Shown here piece by piece: positions 25,117 through 33,135 of a stretch of DNA of 33,532 nt; the first letter of the stretch is position 1; every line of letters begins with the position of its first letter. The notes beneath the pieces were generated by a model. It was not told the DNA's origin, searched no databases, and saw only the letters and a program-made list of their open reading frames with translations. The stretch is taken from the NCBI GenBank assembly GCA_902796035.1, contig CADBNR010000045.1, positions 1 through 33,532 of the forward strand, in the 5' to 3' direction. The stretch is from an uncultured Bacteroidales bacterium (GTDB lineage: Bacteria > Bacteroidota > Bacteroidia > Bacteroidales > Muribaculaceae). Position numbers and translations under genes: made by a program.

Positions 25117-27125
25117 TGACTCAAGAATCAGAATTGATACCGCAGGAATCAGATAAGAATTCCTCGGATCGACAGCCTGAAATTTCATCCCTGCCTACGG
25201 TGCATTCGGTCGAGGAGATTCTGGCCGGTTCCGGCAGGGATATCGATGAAATCGGAGGCTTCGATCTGGAAATAAACGAGCAGCGGACGGCCGACGAGAT
25301 CCGGCATAACCGACCGGGCCCGAAGCTGCGCGAAAAAATTCTCGGCCTCCCCGATTTGCCAGGCGTGTACATGTACGTCGACAAGTCGGGGAAGGTTATC
25401 TATGTGGGGAAGGCAAAGCGGCTGAAACGCCGCGTCTCCTCATACTGGAACCGTATGCACGATTCCACACGCACCAATCTGTTGGTGCGCAACATCGCAG
25501 ACCTCCGCTTCATCGTGGTGCATTCGGAGGAGGATGCACTGCATTTGGAGAACGCCATGATCAAGGAGTATAAGCCGCACTACAACGTGCTGCTGAAGGA
25601 CGATAAATCATATCCCTGGATCGTGATAACGAAGGAACTGTACCCGCGCATTTTCATGACGCGCGAGCGTGGTCTGGACGCGAGATATTACGGGCCGTAT
25701 TCGAATCTGCAGTCGGCCAAGGTGGTGCTTGACCTGATACGCGAGACGTTCCCGTTGCGGTCGTGTCGTCACGCGCTGGACGAGCGTGGCATAGCGCGAA
25801 ACAGGTTCTCGCTATGCCTGGACTATCATATCGGCAAATGCGCCGGGCCGTGCAAGGGACTGATCAGTCCGGAAAGCTACGGCGAATTCATCGGACGCGT
25901 GCGTCAGATTCTGAACGGCGAGACGGTGGAACTGGAGCGCAACCTGCAGGACGAAATGAAGCGTCTCAGCGAGGAATGGAAATTCGAGCAGGCGCAGGAG
26001 GTAAAGGAGAAATATGAGGCTGTGCGGCGATACAACTCGCGCAGCGTGGTGGGGGAGCGCGCCATGCCCGACACGGACATGTTCGCGTATGTGGAGAACG
26101 ACAACATGGCGTTCGTAAACTTCATGCATCTGCATCGCGGCGCCGTGACGCAGAGCCTGAACTTAGAGTTTCGTCGCGGACAGTCATTAGAGGTGACGCC
26201 GCAGGAGATACTGTCGCGCGCCATCGCGGAAGTGGAGTCCCGGTTCGGCCGCAAGGTGGAGCGCGCCATCGTGCCGTTCCTGCCTGACGTGGAGTTCGAC
26301 GGCGTGGAGTTTACGGTGCCTCAGCGCGGCGACAAGAAGAAGGTGCTGGAGGTGGGCGTGAAGAACGCCACGCAGTACATGCACGACGTGGAGAAGCAGC
26401 AGGAGAAACTGAATCCCGACCACAGGATAGACCAGCTGATGGCCCGCATGAAGTCCGATTTCCGGCTGGAGAAGGAACCGCGACATATAGAGTGCTTCGA
26501 TAATTCGAACATCCAGGGCACGAACCCTGTGGCCAGCTGCGTGGTGTTCCGCAACGGCAGGCCGTCTAAGCGAGACTACCGCCATTTCATCATAAAGACG
26601 GTGGTGGGAGCGGACGATTTCGCGTCGATGAAAGAGGTGCTTCACCGCCGATACACGCGCATGATGGCCGAAGGAGAGCCGTTGCCCGAACTTGTGGTGG
26701 TGGATGGCGGCAAGGGACAGCTCAGCGCGGCCGTCGAGGCTTTCGACGAGATGGGCATACGCGGCGAGGTGGCGTTGGTTGGCATCGCCAAGCGCCTGGA
26801 GGAGATATATTATCCCGGCGACACGCTGCCACTGTACCTGGACAAGAAATCGCCGAGTCTGAAGGTGATACAGGCATTGCGCGACGAAGCGCACCGCTTC
26901 GGCATCACGCATCACCGTGACCGTCGCAGTAAGGGTCAGGTAGCCAGCGAGTTGGATAATATAAAGGGAATCGGCCCCGCCACGGCCGCGCAGCTGATGA
27001 AAGCGTTTAAATCCCTGAAACGCGCAAAAGAAGCTGACTACGAGCAGCTTGCCGATGCCATCGGCGCCGCCAAGGCCCGCATCCTCTACGCCCACTTCCA
27101 CCCCGACAGTCAGATTACTGAATGA
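25116..27125 (+). CDS. uvrC: Excinuclease ABC subunit UvrC
   Basis: UvrC makes the dual incisions in nucleotide excision repair after UvrAB damage recognition. I chose the ATG at 25116, which overlaps the apt stop; an upstream TTG would lie inside apt. The first roughly 68 residues are acidic and low in complexity and are not part of the usual protein. The GIY-YIG nuclease then starts LPDLPGVYMY (GVY at 83-85, YVG at 96-98). A UVR domain (LQDEMKRLSEEWKFEQAQEV) lies in the middle. The RNase H-like C-terminal nuclease has IECFDNSNIQGTNPVAS, VVVDGGKGQLSAA and RDEAHRFGITHHR. A helix-hairpin-helix pair (IKGIGPATAAQLMKAF) ends the protein. Total 669 residues against about 600 for typical homologues. 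Confidence 0.96.
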   Translation: MTQESELIPQESDKNSSDRQPEISSLPTVHSVEEILAGSGRDIDEIGGFDLEINEQRTADEIRHNRPGPKLREKILGLPDLPGVYMYVDKSGKVIYVGKAKRLKRRVSSYWNRMHDSTRTNLLVRNIADLRFIVVHSEEDALHLENAMIKEYKPHYNVLLKDDKSYPWIVITKELYPRIFMTRERGLDARYYGPYSNLQSAKVVLDLIRETFPLRSCRHALDERGIARNRFSLCLDYHIGKCAGPCKGLISPESYGEFIGRVRQILNGETVELERNLQDEMKRLSEEWKFEQAQEVKEKYEAVRRYNSRSVVGERAMPDTDMFAYVENDNMAFVNFMHLHRGAVTQSLNLEFRRGQSLEVTPQEILSRAIAEVESRFGRKVERAIVPFLPDVEFDGVEFTVPQRGDKKKVLEVGVKNATQYMHDVEKQQEKLNPDHRIDQLMARMKSDFRLEKEPRHIECFDNSNIQGTNPVASCVVFRNGRPSKRDYRHFIIKTVVGADDFASMKEVLHRRYTRMMAEGEPLPELVVVDGGKGQLSAAVEAFDEMGIRGEVALVGIAKRLEEIYYPGDTLPLYLDKKSPSLKVIQALRDEAHRFGITHHRDRRSKGQVASELDNIKGIGPATAAQLMKAFKSLKRAKEADYEQLADAIGAAKARILYAHFHPDSQITE

Positions 27126-27170
27126 ATCCACGCCAGATTACTGAATGAATCCGCGCCAAATTACTGAATT
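27111..27170 (+). repeat. 23-bp tandem duplication at the uvrC/small-ORF junction
   Basis: CAGATTACTGAATGAATCC plus ACGC (27111-27133) is repeated with one change at 27134-27156. A third, partial unit, CAAATTACTGAATTG, follows from 27157. Each full unit carries an ATGAATCC start codon context. Confidence 0.9.
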
Positions 27171-27411
27171 GTCAAAAATATTGATTCTATTTGCCGTTGG
27201 ATATGCCGTGCTCAGAATATGGAATCCATATCTTGAAGAATGGGTGGATCAGGATATCAGACCTACGGATACATCGGTGTCGTTTCCATACGGCAAATAC
27301 ATAGACAATGGCGGATATGTGAAATGCGGAGTGATTCTGAAAAACGCATACGGTTCCGGCGGTGGATCGGCAAAAGTGTATGACACAAAGAACAAAAAGT
27401 GGCTGAACTGA
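27145..27411 (+). CDS. Small putative membrane-anchored protein of unknown function
   Basis: The 88-residue frame begins MNPRQITELSKILILFAVGY and has one hydrophobic segment at about 10-24. A polar remainder follows that contains FPYGKYIDNGGYVKCGVILK and a GSGGGSAKVYDTKNKKWLN end. The orientation suggests either a short-signal or anchor protein with a small extracytoplasmic domain. I recognise no family. It follows uvrC by 19 bases and ends just before a terminator, so it is probably the last gene of that unit. Its start lies in a tandem duplication: the first copy, at 27122, opens with the same MNPRQITE but stops at once. Base composition is lower in GC than in uvrC. That it is expressed is an inference. 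Confidence 0.5.
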   Translation: MNPRQITELSKILILFAVGYAVLRIWNPYLEEWVDQDIRPTDTSVSFPYGKYIDNGGYVKCGVILKNAYGSGGGSAKVYDTKNKKWLN

Positions 27412-27439
27412 CACCACCTGCTGACATTATAAAGTAAAG

Positions 27440-27476
27440 GGCACACCGAGGCGACATCCCGAGTGTGCCATTTTTA
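27440..27476 (+). terminator. Terminator after the ybeY-uvrC unit
   Basis: A 7-bp stem GGCACAC/GTGTGCC (27440-27446 with 27463-27469) with a 16-base loop is followed by ATTTTTAT. It closes the plus-strand unit just after the small ORF. Confidence 0.65.
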
Positions 27477-27559
27477 TGCGTAAATGAATTTCTTGAATTT
27501 CTTGACAATTTTTTTGACAATTTTTTGGCTCTAAATAAATAAATATCAGTAAAAAGAAT

Positions 27560-27567
27560 TAATTTTG
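27560..27567 (+). promoter_or_regulatory. Candidate -7 element for the AAA-ATPase gene
   Basis: TAATTTTG fits TAnnTTTG exactly, about 90 bases before the gene. No -33 TTG at the right distance was found, so the promoter assignment is tentative. Confidence 0.35.
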
Positions 27568-27657
27568 TGAATTGAGGCCCGAATTATCTACAAATAATGA
27601 TATTTGAATAAGACAGTTGTTCGTACATGACTATCACAGGCCGTTGACATTTAGAAC

Positions 27658-29268
27658 ATGAGCAAGATGAACGAGCGCATAAAATATCCGATAGGTGTAC
27701 AGAGTTTTTCCGAAATCATAAACGGAAATTATGTTTATGTCGATAAGACTGAATATGTCTATCATCTTGTGGAGGAAGGGAAATATTATTTTCTTAGCCG
27801 ACCGCGCCGATTCGGGAAAAGCCTGTTCCTTTCTACGCTGGAAGCATTTTTTCTCGGGAACAGGGATTTGTTCAAAGGTCTGGCGATAGACAGCCTTGAG
27901 TCCATCGACTGGATTAAGCATCCTGTGCTCCATCTTGATTTCAACGCCAAGGACTATACACGCGACGACCTGTCTCTTTACAATCACATAGACGGCTATC
28001 TGACCAAGTGGGAGGCCGAATATGGCGTGGAGCCGCGAATCAGGGATCTTGACACCCGATTCGCGGATGTAATTGCCGCCGCTTATCAAAAGACCGGCCG
28101 ACAGGTCGTGATTCTGATAGACGAATATGACCGTCCGCTCCTTCAGAATCTCAGCAAGGAGCGTCAATCAAGGCAAGGATTGTTTCGTGATATGCTGAAG
28201 GGATTTTTCGGCGTTCTCAAAAGCTGCGACCAATACATCAGATTCGCCTTTCTGACCGGCATCACTAAGTTCGGACGGGTCAGCGTCTTTTCCGATCTGA
28301 ACAATCTTGAAGACATCACTCTCGACAGCAAGTATAACGGCATCTGCGGCATCACCGAATCCGAACTGTCCTGCAATCTGAAAGCCGGTATAGAGAACCT
28401 GGCCAAAGCCAATGACCTTTCTTTCGAAGAAACATGCTGCCGGTTGAAATTGAGTTATGACGGGTACCGGTTTTCATTCAGGAAGAATGAAGGCATATAT
28501 AATCCGTTCAGTGTGCTGAACGTATTGAAGAAAGAAGAATTTGGCGATTATTGGTTTCAAACCGCCACTCCCACCATGCTTGTGGAATTGCTGAGGGATT
28601 GTGATACGGATCTCACCCAACTTGACGGCGCCGTGAGAGGAGAAAACGAGTTGATGGGACTTGATCCCGTATTGAGCGATCCCATCCCCGTACTGTTTCA
28701 GAGCGGATATCTTACCATAAAGGATACCATGATGGTGGGCCGTAAGAAAATGTACCGCCTCGGATTCCCCAACGAGGAAGTCGAAGACGGATTTCTTGAA
28801 GCGTTGATTCCTTTTTACGTAAATCGGAAAACCGTTTCAGACGGAACGGAACTGTCCTCGCGTTGTATCGCAGCGCTCCGGGTCGGAGACGTGGACGGAT
28901 TCATGCTGATACTGAAATCCCTGTTAGCTGGCGTGCCTTATACCGAGAGTGGGGAAAGCCGTAAGCGAATCCATGAAGGCAGGTTCCGCGACGTGCTGTT
29001 TATCATCTGCCGGCTGATGGGTCTGACGGTTCATTGTGAATTGCATACTGCTCTGGGCCGCATAGATATGATTGTGGAAACGGATTCTTATGTTTACGTC
29101 ATGGAATTTAAGGTTGACAAGTCGCCCGAAGAAGCGTTGGCTCAGGTTGAAGATAGACATTATGCCGACAGATATCTGGCTGACAGCCGAACAGTCGTAA
29201 AAGTCGGTGTGGAGTTCTCAACCCTCGAACGTAACATATCCGCCTGGGCCGTAAGTGATATCTCCTAA
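27658..29268 (+). CDS. AAA-ATPase-like protein with C-terminal PD-(D/E)XK nuclease domain
   Basis: This 536-residue protein belongs to the AAA-ATPase-like/DUF1703 group, which occurs in many copies in Bacteroidales genomes and has no settled function. It starts IKYPIGVQSFSEIINGNYVYVDKT, the usual opening. The Walker A region is the family's SRPRRFGKSL (47-56) and Walker B is VVILIDEYD (150-158). The middle has FLTGITKFGRVSVFSDLNNL, highly typical. The C terminus holds a PD-(D/E)XK core: GRIDM with Asp470, then VYVMEFKV with Glu483 and Lys485. All key residues are intact, so it should be active. It stands alone between two terminators, is lower in GC than the housekeeping genes, and is likely mobile or lineage-expanded. 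A defence or mobile-element role is often guessed but not shown. Confidence 0.88.
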   Translation: MSKMNERIKYPIGVQSFSEIINGNYVYVDKTEYVYHLVEEGKYYFLSRPRRFGKSLFLSTLEAFFLGNRDLFKGLAIDSLESIDWIKHPVLHLDFNAKDYTRDDLSLYNHIDGYLTKWEAEYGVEPRIRDLDTRFADVIAAAYQKTGRQVVILIDEYDRPLLQNLSKERQSRQGLFRDMLKGFFGVLKSCDQYIRFAFLTGITKFGRVSVFSDLNNLEDITLDSKYNGICGITESELSCNLKAGIENLAKANDLSFEETCCRLKLSYDGYRFSFRKNEGIYNPFSVLNVLKKEEFGDYWFQTATPTMLVELLRDCDTDLTQLDGAVRGENELMGLDPVLSDPIPVLFQSGYLTIKDTMMVGRKKMYRLGFPNEEVEDGFLEALIPFYVNRKTVSDGTELSSRCIAALRVGDVDGFMLILKSLLAGVPYTESGESRKRIHEGRFRDVLFIICRLMGLTVHCELHTALGRIDMIVETDSYVYVMEFKVDKSPEEALAQVEDRHYADRYLADSRTVVKVGVEFSTLERNISAWAVSDIS

Positions 29269-29281
29269 GATTTGTACAAGA

Positions 29282-29317
29282 AAAACGGGCGCGTCCGGGG
29301 ATGGGCGCGCCCGTTTT
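29282..29317. terminator. Strong bidirectional terminator between convergent genes
   Basis: AAAACGGGCGCG (29282-29293) and CGCGCCCGTTTT (29306-29317) form a perfect 12-bp stem with a 12-base loop. A and T runs on both sides let it serve the AAA-ATPase gene (plus) and the C1B peptidase gene (minus). Confidence 0.9.
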
Positions 29318-29348
29318 GAGGGGGGGGTGAAGTGTGGTGGGTGGGAGG

Positions 29349-30560
29349 TTACTTGAACTTCTTGGCGATGGAGGCGGGGACGGCGTCGCGGTGAACGCCG
29401 ACGCCGATGGTCTTGGCCATGAAGTAGGGCATCGAGACGTACAGGTAGCCGTCGTAGAGCTGGTTGGTGTCCCACGAGTTCTTCACCTTGTAGTATTTGT
29501 TGCCCTCCTGGTCGGTGGCGGTGCCTACGATCACCATACCGTGGTCGTCGGTGGTCTCGAAGTTGTCGAAACCGGTCTGACGGCTCTCCTGGGTCACTTC
29601 CTCCTCCTTGACGGGGCCTTTGATCTCGAATTTTTCGTTCTCACGGTCTTTGTCGCTCAACTTGACCCAACGGCTAAGCTCGGTATCCGTCATGTCCTGA
29701 CGGCCCTTGGAAGCGGGGAGAAGGGCATATCCCTTGCGCCATTTGAATCCGCCTTCCGACACATCGGCCGCCCAGCACACCGTGCGGCCCTGTTCCAGCG
29801 CGTTGTCCACGATGGCCTTCATGTCCTCCATCGGCACGTTGCGCGACAGTGTCCACGCCCAGTTGTCGGGAATCTCAAGAGCGCATTGCTCGTAGAAAGG
29901 ATGATGAGTGAAGCTGATGACGTTGATGTAATTCTCGGGCTCCAGGCCGATGGCCTTGGCGAACGACTGCGGCGTATAGGTCTTGCCTTCGTAGGTGAAC
30001 TGCTCGGGCACCGGGCCTAAGTAAGCGTCCAGAATGCCTTCGAAGCCCTTCAGCCACGCGGTGCTGAGCTTGCTGTTCTTGGTGCCGCGCGCCAGGACGG
30101 CGTCAAGGTAGGCTGTCAAGGCCTCGGCCATCTCGTAGTGCGAGTGCTTGTCCTCGCCGTAATTCAGGCCACGGTATGCCTCCTCGGGCATCGCGCCGTA
30201 CTGCTTGGACATGTTCAGCACGTCGGCAAAGCTGCCGCCCTGCGCGAAGTTGAGCTTGCCGCCCATGCGGATGTATTTTTTTGCCTTCTCGATGTAGGCG
30301 TTGCGCACCAAGTACATCTCCGACAGCGTCACGGCCTTGCCGGTTTTGTGACGTATGTTGTCCTCCAGCGTGGAGAGGCCCGAGAAGGCCCAGCATGTGC
30401 CCGACTTGTTCTGGTCGTAGACCGGACCGTGGTCGTTGATGCGTACGTCGGTGAATTTGAAGCCCGTGGAATCGGGCACCTCGATTTTCGGCTCGTCGGC
30501 AAGTACTGCCGTCGCTGACATGGCTGCAAGCGCCACCAGCGCAAAACGTTCTATTTTCAT
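29349..30560 (-). CDS. Secreted C1B cysteine peptidase (bleomycin hydrolase / PepC family)
   Basis: This papain-like peptidase belongs to the C1B (aminopeptidase C, bleomycin hydrolase) family. The N terminus (MKIERFALVALAAMSATAVLA) is a clear signal peptide, so the enzyme is exported, unlike the cytosolic classical members. The catalytic residues are all present: Gln50 and Cys56 in DQNKSGTCWAF, His340 in TDDHGMVIVG and Asn361 in VKNSWD. Features of the family in between include VTLSEMYLVRNAYIEKAKKY and the QGGSFADVLNMSKQYG block. The length is 403 residues. The protein ends KKFK and lacks the long C-terminal arm that blocks the cleft in some homologues, but I cannot tell endo- from aminopeptidase activity. 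It has its own promoter, divergent from rnr. Confidence 0.92.
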   Translation of the reverse strand: MKIERFALVALAAMSATAVLADEPKIEVPDSTGFKFTDVRINDHGPVYDQNKSGTCWAFSGLSTLEDNIRHKTGKAVTLSEMYLVRNAYIEKAKKYIRMGGKLNFAQGGSFADVLNMSKQYGAMPEEAYRGLNYGEDKHSHYEMAEALTAYLDAVLARGTKNSKLSTAWLKGFEGILDAYLGPVPEQFTYEGKTYTPQSFAKAIGLEPENYINVISFTHHPFYEQCALEIPDNWAWTLSRNVPMEDMKAIVDNALEQGRTVCWAADVSEGGFKWRKGYALLPASKGRQDMTDTELSRWVKLSDKDRENEKFEIKGPVKEEEVTQESRQTGFDNFETTDDHGMVIVGTATDQEGNKYYKVKNSWDTNQLYDGYLYVSMPYFMAKTIGVGVHRDAVPASIAKKFK

Positions 30561-30597
30561 GGTTATGTCGTTATGTTTATATTTTCAGTGCTATGTC

Positions 30598-30614
30598 ACG
30601 TGCCAAAGGCACGT
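30598..30614. repeat. Short hairpin palindrome upstream of the C1B peptidase gene
   Basis: ACGTGCC and GGCACGT form a perfect 7-bp stem around AAA. It would be in the 5' untranslated leader of the minus-strand gene. Its look (GTGCC...GGCACGTCCCTAC) is that of dispersed intergenic palindromes, but I see only one copy here. Confidence 0.5.
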
Positions 30615-30658
30615 CCCTACTGGTGTAACAGAGGGGTGAGTATAAATATTTTGTTACA

Positions 30659-30692
30659 GTTGGCAAAGTTAAGGCAAAATTTGTTATATTTG
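30659..30692 (+). promoter_or_regulatory. Promoter of rnr
   Basis: -33 GTTG (30659-30662), 22-base spacer, -7 TATATTTG (30685-30692, perfect TAnnTTTG). This predicts a leader of about 85 bases before the rnr ATG. Confidence 0.65.
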
Positions 30693-30695
30693 CAA
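30664..30695 (-). promoter_or_regulatory. Promoter of the C1B peptidase gene
   Basis: On the minus strand: -33 TTG (30695-30693), 21-base spacer, -7 TAACTTTG (30671-30664, perfect TAnnTTTG). It occupies almost the same bases as the rnr promoter on the other strand. Confidence 0.65.
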
Positions 30696-30783
30696 GGAAG
30701 TATGGCCGGAATCGTCACAAAACGGCGAAAGGCCGGTACAAAATAAGGAAAAAGTCGTTACGAAAAGGTAAAAAGTATAAGTT

Positions 30784-33024
30784 ATGAAGACCAAGACGGC
30801 AAAGGAAGATAAGCGTCCGGCACGCATCCGAAAGGGTGACCTGCCGGGGCTGATAGTCGGTTTTTTGCAGCAGAACAATAAGCAGAGCTTTAATTATAAA
30901 CAGATATCGTTCGGCATCGGGGCCACGCACCCCTCCAACCGGATGGATGTGATCAATGTGCTCGACGAGCTTGCAGCCGCCGACGACATCATGGAGGTGG
31001 AGCTGGGCAAATACAAGGCCAAGGCCAACCGTGGCACCGAGAACATCGGTTACTTCGTGCGCCGCAGCAACGGCAAGAACGCCGTGATAGTGGACGACGA
31101 GCAGATATTCGTGGCCGAGCGCAACTCGATGCACGCGCTGAACGGCGACAAGGTGCGCGTGGTGGTCAGCGCCGCCCGCAAGGGTCAGGAGCCCGAGGCA
31201 CAGGTCATAGAAATTGTCGAGGCCAAGGACCAGCAGTTTGTAGGCACGCTGAAGATAGAGAAGAATTATGCCGCCCTCATAACCGACTCCAAGTTCCTGG
31301 CCGCCGACATCGTGCTGCCGCGCGGCCGCCTCAAGGGTGGCAAGAACGGCGACAAGGCCGTGGTTCGCATCGTGCAGTGGCGCGACGACGAGATGAACCC
31401 GCGCGGCGAGATCATAGACATCCTCGGCGCGAAAGGGGAGAACAATACCGAGATGCACGCCATCCTGGCTGAGTTCGGCCTGCCGTACAAATATCCCGAG
31501 AACGTGGAGAAAGCCGCCGAGAAGATTCAGGAAGGCATCACAAAGGAGGAGGTGGCCAGGCGCGAGGATTTCCGCAACGTCACCACCTTCACCATCGACC
31601 CGCGCGACGCCAAGGACTTTGACGACGCCCTGTCGATACGCCGTCTCAGCAACGGCAACTGGGAGGTGGGCGTGCACATCGCCGACGTGACGCACTACGT
31701 GCATCCCAACACGATTATCGACAAAGAAGCCCAGAAACGGGCCACATCGGTCTACCTGGTGGACCGTACCATCCCGATGCTTCCGGAGCGTCTCAGCAAC
31801 GGCCTGTGCAGTCTGAGGCCCAACGAGGAGAAGCTGACATTCTCCGCCATCTTCGAGATGGACCATAAGGCCAATGTGGTGAACAGCCGCATAGGGCGCA
31901 CCGTCATCAAGTCCGACCGCCGCTTTACCTACGAGGAGGCGCAGACCATCATCGAGACCGGCGAAGGTGAATATGCCGAGGAGCTGGCCGTGCTTAACAA
32001 TCTGGCCAAGGAACGCCGTCGCAGACGTTATCAGGAGGGGGCGCTGGAGTTCGACCGCGCCGAGGTGCGCTTCGAGATAGACGAGACCGGAAAGCCTATC
32101 TCCGTCTATTTCAAGGAATCGAAGGACGCCAACAAGCTGATTGAGGAATTCATGCTGCTGGCCAACCTCACTGTGGCCGAATCCATCGGCAAGGTGCCCA
32201 AGGGAAAGAAGGCCAAGACGTTCGTTTACCGCGTGCACGACAATCCCGATCCCGACAAGCTGTCGAACCTGGCGCTGATAGCCACCCGCTTCGGCTATAA
32301 GCTGAACACCGACGGCAGTTCGCGTCAGGTGAACCAGAGCGTGAACCGGCTGCTGCGCGACGTCAAGGGCAAAGGGGAGGAGAATATGCTCTCCATCCTG
32401 GCTATCCGCTCCATGGCCAAGGCCAGCTACAGCACCGACAACGTGGGCCACTACGGCCTGAACATGCCGTATTACACGCATTTCACGTCGCCGATACGCC
32501 GTTATCCCGATATGATGGTTCACCGTCTGCTGGCGCGATATGCCGAGGGAGGCCGCAGCGTCGACAAGGTGAAGACCGAGGAGGAATGCCGCCACGACTC
32601 CGACATGGAGGTGCTGGCCAGCAACGCCGAGCGCGCCTCGATACGCTACAAGCAGGTGGAATTCATGCGCGACCGGCTGGGCGAGATATACGAAGGCGTC
32701 ATCTCCGGCGTGACGGAATGGGGCTTCTACGTGGAGCTTGACGACAATATGTGCGAGGGCCTGGTGCCCATCCGCGACCTGGCCGACGATTACTACGACC
32801 TCGACGAGAAGAACTATTGCCTGATAGGGCGGCGTCACGGCGTGCGCTATACGCTGGGCGATCGCGTCAAGGTTCAGGTGGCACGCGCCGACCTGGAGCG
32901 CAAGCAGCTCGACTTCGCTCTGATCGACGACAAGGGGAACCCCAACAAGCCCCTGCCCGAGAACAAGCCCGGCAAGCGTCACGAAGCCAGGAAAGGGGGC
33001 AAGAAAAAGGGTAAAAGACGCTGA
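30784..33024 (+). CDS. rnr: Ribonuclease R
   Basis: RNase R is a processive 3'-to-5' exoribonuclease that degrades structured RNA, including faulty rRNA and mRNA. The 746 residues follow the family order: an N-terminal winged-helix-like region (residues 15-80), two cold-shock domains (about 85-215), the RNB catalytic domain, a C-terminal S1 domain and a basic tail. The RNB signature is TIDPRDAKDFDDALS, with the metal-binding acids Asp272, Asp278, Asp280 and Asp281 region. HFTSPIRRYPDMMVHRLL is a second strong RNB signature. The S1 domain starts near GEIYEGVISGVTEWGFYVEL. The tail is lysine-rich (ending KKGKRR). It has its own promoter. SRP RNA and tRNA follow but have a separate promoter. Confidence 0.98.
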   Translation: MKTKTAKEDKRPARIRKGDLPGLIVGFLQQNNKQSFNYKQISFGIGATHPSNRMDVINVLDELAAADDIMEVELGKYKAKANRGTENIGYFVRRSNGKNAVIVDDEQIFVAERNSMHALNGDKVRVVVSAARKGQEPEAQVIEIVEAKDQQFVGTLKIEKNYAALITDSKFLAADIVLPRGRLKGGKNGDKAVVRIVQWRDDEMNPRGEIIDILGAKGENNTEMHAILAEFGLPYKYPENVEKAAEKIQEGITKEEVARREDFRNVTTFTIDPRDAKDFDDALSIRRLSNGNWEVGVHIADVTHYVHPNTIIDKEAQKRATSVYLVDRTIPMLPERLSNGLCSLRPNEEKLTFSAIFEMDHKANVVNSRIGRTVIKSDRRFTYEEAQTIIETGEGEYAEELAVLNNLAKERRRRRYQEGALEFDRAEVRFEIDETGKPISVYFKESKDANKLIEEFMLLANLTVAESIGKVPKGKKAKTFVYRVHDNPDPDKLSNLALIATRFGYKLNTDGSSRQVNQSVNRLLRDVKGKGEENMLSILAIRSMAKASYSTDNVGHYGLNMPYYTHFTSPIRRYPDMMVHRLLARYAEGGRSVDKVKTEEECRHDSDMEVLASNAERASIRYKQVEFMRDRLGEIYEGVISGVTEWGFYVELDDNMCEGLVPIRDLADDYYDLDEKNYCLIGRRHGVRYTLGDRVKVQVARADLERKQLDFALIDDKGNPNKPLPENKPGKRHEARKGGKKKGKRR

Positions 33025-33073
33025 GACGCGCCCGAAAATCTCTAAGACGCGCCCAATAACCGCTAAAAATGCG

Positions 33074-33104
33074 CAAATTTTCCACAAATAGTGTGAAAAA
33101 TTTG
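33074..33104. repeat. 13-bp AT-rich inverted repeat between rnr and SRP RNA
   Basis: CAAATTTTCCACA (33074-33086) and TGTGAAAAATTTG (33092-33104) pair with one mismatch around a 5-base loop. It may end rnr transcription weakly, and its right arm contains the -33 TTTG of the SRP RNA promoter. Confidence 0.6.
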
Positions 33105-33132
33105 GCCGGAACCAAAAAAAGTAGTAATTTTG
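33101..33132 (+). promoter_or_regulatory. Promoter of the SRP RNA-tRNA unit
   Basis: -33 TTTG (33101-33104), a 20-base spacer and -7 TAATTTTG (33125-33132), all fitting the Bacteroidota consensus. Start of transcription is predicted 4-7 bases downstream, which coincides with the 5' end of the SRP RNA stem. Confidence 0.8.
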
Positions 33133-33135
33133 CAT

